Part shown: positions 60,299 through 64,000 of the stretch, in pieces
Position numbering within the stretch: the stretch's first letter is position 1
Layout: each line of letters opens with the position of its first letter
Source: Epiperipatus broadwayi
Lineage: Eukaryota > Onychophora > Udeonychophora > Euonychophora > Peripatidae
DNA length: 64,000 nucleotides
Direction: 5' to 3'
Assembly (NCBI GenBank): GCA_028023455.1
Contig: JAQFVV010012400.1
Span: 10,034,248 to 10,098,247, forward strand
The notes under the pieces: model-generated
What the model was told of the DNA's origin: nothing
The model's input: only the letters and a program-made list of their open reading frames with translations
Databases searched by the model: none
Made by a program: the position numbers and the translations under genes

Positions 60299-61461
60299 TT
60301 TTTTTATTTCTATTATTTATTAATTACTTTAAAATATTTCATTTTAATTATAATGGGAAAAGTCTATTGGACCTCCGTATGAGCTAATGCAGTAGCAGAA
60401 TGGCAAATTCAGAGCTAAAAGTTTTCAGCCAAGTAATATAAATGATTAAAAAAATGATTTTGTCATCTTAAATACAATTGTTAAATGCTCAACCTGTCAT
60501 TAGAATGCTCAAATGTCACATCACTTCCTGAATATAATTTTTTATGTCTTATTTCTAAATCTCTATAATAATTGAAAAAAAAAATTAGGTTTAAATTAAA
60601 TTATTTTAATTTTTTGTATTTTTTAATATATATCTAAATTTATTTTTATGTATGTTATAGTTTTGAAGAAGACTGTTGGACAATCGAAACTGTCAGCTAT
60701 TTTTGGAAGTGTGGAATAATAAAATCTTGTATTTGCATTATCTAAAGCATGTAGAAAAGTATTTTATTATTGTTTGTTTATAGTAGTATGTTTTTATTAC
60801 AATTTATAAACAATCTTAAACTGTTTCATGACACATACAATCTTCAGTTCAAATTTATAAATGAAAAGTTGAAAATATATTTTGCCCTGACTTTAAATAA
60901 CTTTATATCGAACATAAATTGTTTTGGTATTTGTGAGTTGTCAAGTAAAATAAGATGATACCCCATATTTTTGAGAAATGTAAGTTTTGAGGGTCTATAA
61001 TCTACCAAAGATTAGTTAGATGTTAAATTAAGACAAAATTAATACATCAATTGTTAAATTTTTTAAAAAAAGGAATAAATTCTGTAAATTTTTATTAAAA
61101 AGCTTTATTTCATTTTTTTTTTACTTATATTATAACGTGGGAAGCGACGAGATTTATTGATTCAGAAGAGAAATATGGAAGTTGTCTATCTATAAAAAAG
61201 ATATTACGCATGGGAGAAAGAGAAACGTAAATAACCGTGTGTGTGTTCTGAAAATTAGATATATTGATCTTTAACTGGATTAAAGGTTATATCTGTGCTT
61301 GAGAAAATATCTAGTTTAATAAATGATTAGTAATAATCATTACGTGTTTATCAAAAAGTTGATAACGTAAAAGTTGGGAGAGGAGTAAATTGACACTTGA
61401 AAATAAAAATGAGACAATTTGCTCTACATAAATACTCTTCATGTAATAAAGATATAAATGA
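60299..61461. other. AT-rich stretch with one PLE-end-like motif
   Basis: Near 60,660-60,745 the sequence TTGAAGAAGACTG, then GGACAATCGAAACTGTCAGC, followed by AATAATAAAATC, has the layout of PLE or retroelement 3' ends. GACTGT and ACAATC can partly pair, as in hammerhead helix II, but the first core base is changed. The rest is background. Confidence 0.35.
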
Positions 61462-61530
61462 GAGATGATGACCTGGCCCAACTGATGAATGCTGGTTCAG
61501 CACGAAATGCATCTTGGGGTTTATTTGTCT
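61462..61530 (+). mobile_element. Hammerhead-ribozyme SINE, copy 8 (3'-truncated)
   Basis: Begins with AGAGATGATGACCTGG, the shared 5' flank of the family, and ends shortly after the 3' strand of helix I; the tRNA-like body present in the other copies is absent. It therefore keeps the ribozyme almost alone, the reverse of copies 2 and 3, which keep only the body. The ribozyme is described in the next entry. Confidence 0.75.
61473..61519 (+). ncRNA. Type I hammerhead ribozyme, conserved core intact
   Basis: All catalytic parts are present in order. Helix I 5' strand is CCCAA (61,477-61,481). Core strand CTGATGA follows (61,482-61,488). Helix II is ATGCTG-gtt-CAGCAC (61,489-61,503), paired except for an A-C mismatch at the base next to the core. 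Core strand GAAA is 61,504-61,507. Helix III is the palindromic ATGCAT (61,507-61,512). The cleavage triplet ends in C61513, and helix I 3' strand is TTGGG (61,514-61,518). Cleavage is predicted after C61513. Helix III is too short to close as a hairpin, but being palindromic it can form 6 bp between two molecules, so a dimeric ribozyme is likely. The A-C mismatch may weaken activity. The rules are those of the known hammerhead consensus; activity is inferred. Confidence 0.7.
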
Positions 61531-62204
61531 TTTATTGTATCGTTATTTTAATTAATCAGCAACAAATATTTGTTTATTTAATATAATAAATAATTATTCA
61601 TAAATATAGACATATATATGCATTGCGTCTTTGCTAATATATATATTTTAATTCAAATAATCAAATTTTACATCTAAGTGGTGATTTGTTCAGCGCTTTA
61701 ATAACATATTAGATTTAATTAGTGGTATGGTTGCGGATCTTACCTTGGGTAAAAATTCTTTTGCCAAATTTTCAATTTTTCTCCACCTACGAACCTGGAA
61801 AGCATTTTATACGCTTTGCTTCCATTTCAAAAAAATAAAAGACAAAAGTTAAAATGGTTATTAAACTAAAACGATATAATTTTAGTTATTTATTTTTTTG
61901 AGACACTATTTCTTTAAAAAAGGAAAAATAAGAAAAAAACTAGTTATTTAAAAAAGGAAATAAAATTAAAATAATTTTAAATTTAAAAGAATTATCATAT
62001 CATAGAGCAAATATAATATCAAAGGCAATGAAAAAATTTAAAAATGCACGTATATATGGATGTTAGGTTGTTTGCAGGAGTTAAAAAACTAATTAAGTAT
62101 TACAAAACAAAATGATAACATTTGATCAACTATTGCTGCAATTTTCTATAAAATAATAATACTATATATGCTAAATCATATGCTTCCAAGAACAGTCATT
62201 TTTA
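61531..62204. other. AT-rich stretch, nothing recognised
   Basis: Background sequence without supported features. Confidence 0.4.
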
Positions 62205-62397
62205 CCCTGCTGTAGCGCCATCTATGAAAAGCTAGAATAATCAATTGACACTAGATAGTACAATGTTACAAATCCTCATCTCTAGAATGACCAGCAAAAG
62301 TCAGAAAAATTGATTGATTGAAAAGGTGACTTTATAGCACTATACTTTATAGTGTTTACTGATTATTCATCTTCCAGTAGATGGCGCTATAACAGGT
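62205..62397. mobile_element. 193-bp MITE with AGATGGCGC termini
   Basis: The left end CCTGCTGTAGCGCCATCT mirrors the right end AGATGGCGCTATAACAGG, and the match continues imperfectly inward for about 55 bases (AATAATCAATTGACACTA against TAGTGTTTACTGATTATT). The interior of about 80 bp is non-coding. No clear target duplication. Similar cores occur at 19,187, 58,703 and 7,131. Confidence 0.7.
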
Positions 62398-64000
62398 GAG
62401 GCTAATGGCTCTGAATATGTTAACACTTGATTAACATAGTAGAAATACATTATCCATTTGTCAATAAGCACAAAAGAGCAGGACTGGCTTCTTAAACACA
62501 CGCGCACAAAAATATTATAAATGAATAGCTTAGAATGTCATTCTTTTTCAATTATAAGTTGTCAATGATATGTTGAATTTTCCTTTCTAGTGGGAATTAG
62601 ATTTTTATTTTAGAAGTAACAGATGTATGATGTAAGTTTTGGATAAAATATTCAGATTGTTATTCCATATTTTTCATGAAAAGTAAATGTATAAATTTAC
62701 TTTTAAAACATTTTTTCATCTCAATTTTGTTTTGTCTTAAGTAAGTTATATATATATTTATAAATTTACATGATTATGTTTAAAGTAAAAAGATGAAAGG
62801 TCATATAATAGTTTTTAATCAATGAGAATAAGTTTCAAACTAAAAATAGATTAAAATGTAATTTTTACTTGTAATTAAAATATGAAAATTTTAAACATAA
62901 ATAAAAGTGGTACGTGTAAAAAGCCATAATTCTTTTGCTAGTATTTGCACTTCCTAATTGATATAATGATAGCTATAATGAGTTCCAATATCCTACAAGC
63001 ATTTTTGTTATAAATATTTAGCAAATGGAGTATTATTTGCAATAGTAATTACTTTAAGTAAATTTTATTATACAAAATTAATAATAAAAGGAATATGGAT
63101 TTTAGAAATGTATAGATAATTAAAAATTGTTCACTATGACTTTCACGAAAGTTCATCAAAAGTTCGAGCAGATGAACTGCCAGAATCAATATTAATCGTA
63201 GACCCCACATACGGTTTCACCAAATCTTATCAAAAACTTATTTTATATATGCAGTATTGAAACAGAAGTAAGTACTTCCCATTGAGTTATGTGATGTCAG
63301 AAACAATGAAAGAGATGTTTTTGACTTCACATAACTCAGTAAGAGTAGTTACTTTTGTTTCAATTAGGTTTAAACAAAGTTTTGATTATTTATATTACAT
63401 ATATAAGCAGAAGCAAATTCTTTATACACTAATGCCACCTAGTGCAAGCAATAGTAATCAATGAATGGAGTGCTTGCTATAGCTAATAACAGCTTATGTA
63501 AACATGGGAAATGCTGATCATGTAATGTTTTTGGTAGTTTATTACATTTATACTTAATATGTATATTTTAAATAATAAAAAAATAAATTAATTTATATTT
63601 GAGTGAAAATAATATTATGGATTAAATTATTATTTGGGTATTATTATTTTTTTATTTTTAGAAACACAATTTTATTTGTAGAGATACAAACACTGAGCTA
63701 TAGCAAAAAACAATTATATAAATACATGTTAAAGTAAATGAAAATTATCAAGAAGGCAATACAAGTGTTTTATTGCAAAATACACTAAATACAAATATAA
63801 ATTTAGAATTTAAAAAAATCCATCAAAAGATGAATAATATAATCAACCTATATAAGATTTCATATTAAATCTTACATATTAAGCCTGTATTCTGCCCATC
63901 CCTCTTCTATGTATTTAAATGGATACTGTCCTATACATGAGGAGTCAGAGTGACTTCAGTTCAACATGGGTATGACAACAATATTGGCATTAGCATGGGA
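62398..64000. other. AT-rich stretch with a small foldback
   Basis: At about 63,275-63,355 an imperfect inverted repeat pairs CATTGAGTTATGTGATGTCA with TGACTTCACATAACTCAGTA around a loop of about 25 bp. ATGCCACCTAGTGCAAG near 63,432 resembles the small inverted-repeat termini seen elsewhere. The remainder shows nothing recognisable. Confidence 0.45.

Overview
The window is eukaryotic, strongly AT-rich, non-coding DNA, probably intergenic or intronic sequence of an invertebrate animal. The reasons are the lack of any long intact reading frame, the density of microsatellites and foldback repeats, and decayed copies of typical animal transposons: Penelope-like elements (PLEs) with GIY-YIG endonuclease, RTE/L2-like LINEs, a Tigger/pogo transposon, hAT-like elements and tRNA-derived SINEs. 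A mollusc, perhaps a cephalopod, would fit, but nothing here proves the taxon. No complete host gene is recognised. Two short islands with higher GC, around 6,540-7,330 and 35,518-35,630, are the best candidates for host exons and both are weak.

Layout. 1-10,000: a hammerhead-ribozyme SINE (1,405), a foldback (2,446), a LINE reverse-transcriptase relic (4,560-6,060), the GC island, and a second SINE copy (8,268). 10,668-14,893: an 887-bp element with perfect 20-bp terminal inverted repeats and a dead Tigger copy with recognisable DDD transposase motifs. 17,000-24,000: an hAT-like element, five foldbacks and three hammerhead SINE copies, two of them facing each other. 25,680-31,900: tRNA-like retroposons, more foldbacks, PLE scraps. 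31,685-33,793: a PLE endonuclease relic in a nest of direct and inverted terminal repeats. 36,580-41,000: a SINE copy, PLE and LINE scraps and a foldback family. 45,610-46,205, 49,622-52,944 and 56,515-57,510: three further PLE relics; the middle one has reverse transcriptase motifs and terminal repeats in both orientations. 53,637-54,014: an hAT-like element with 8-bp target duplications. 60,053-64,000: further foldbacks and the best-preserved hammerhead.

The most interesting content is a dispersed family of about 200-bp elements (eight copies) combining a type I hammerhead self-cleaving ribozyme with a tRNA-like Pol III promoter region. This is the architecture known from schistosome Sm-alpha elements and related to retrozymes and PLE hammerheads. 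Helix III is a short palindrome, which suggests cleavage as a dimer. The copy at 61,462 keeps both conserved core strands and the cleavage triplet; the other copies are mutated or truncated. The PLEs of the window could have supplied the reverse transcriptase, but that link is inference. The second theme is the number of near-palindromic foldbacks, which would form long dsRNA hairpins if transcribed.
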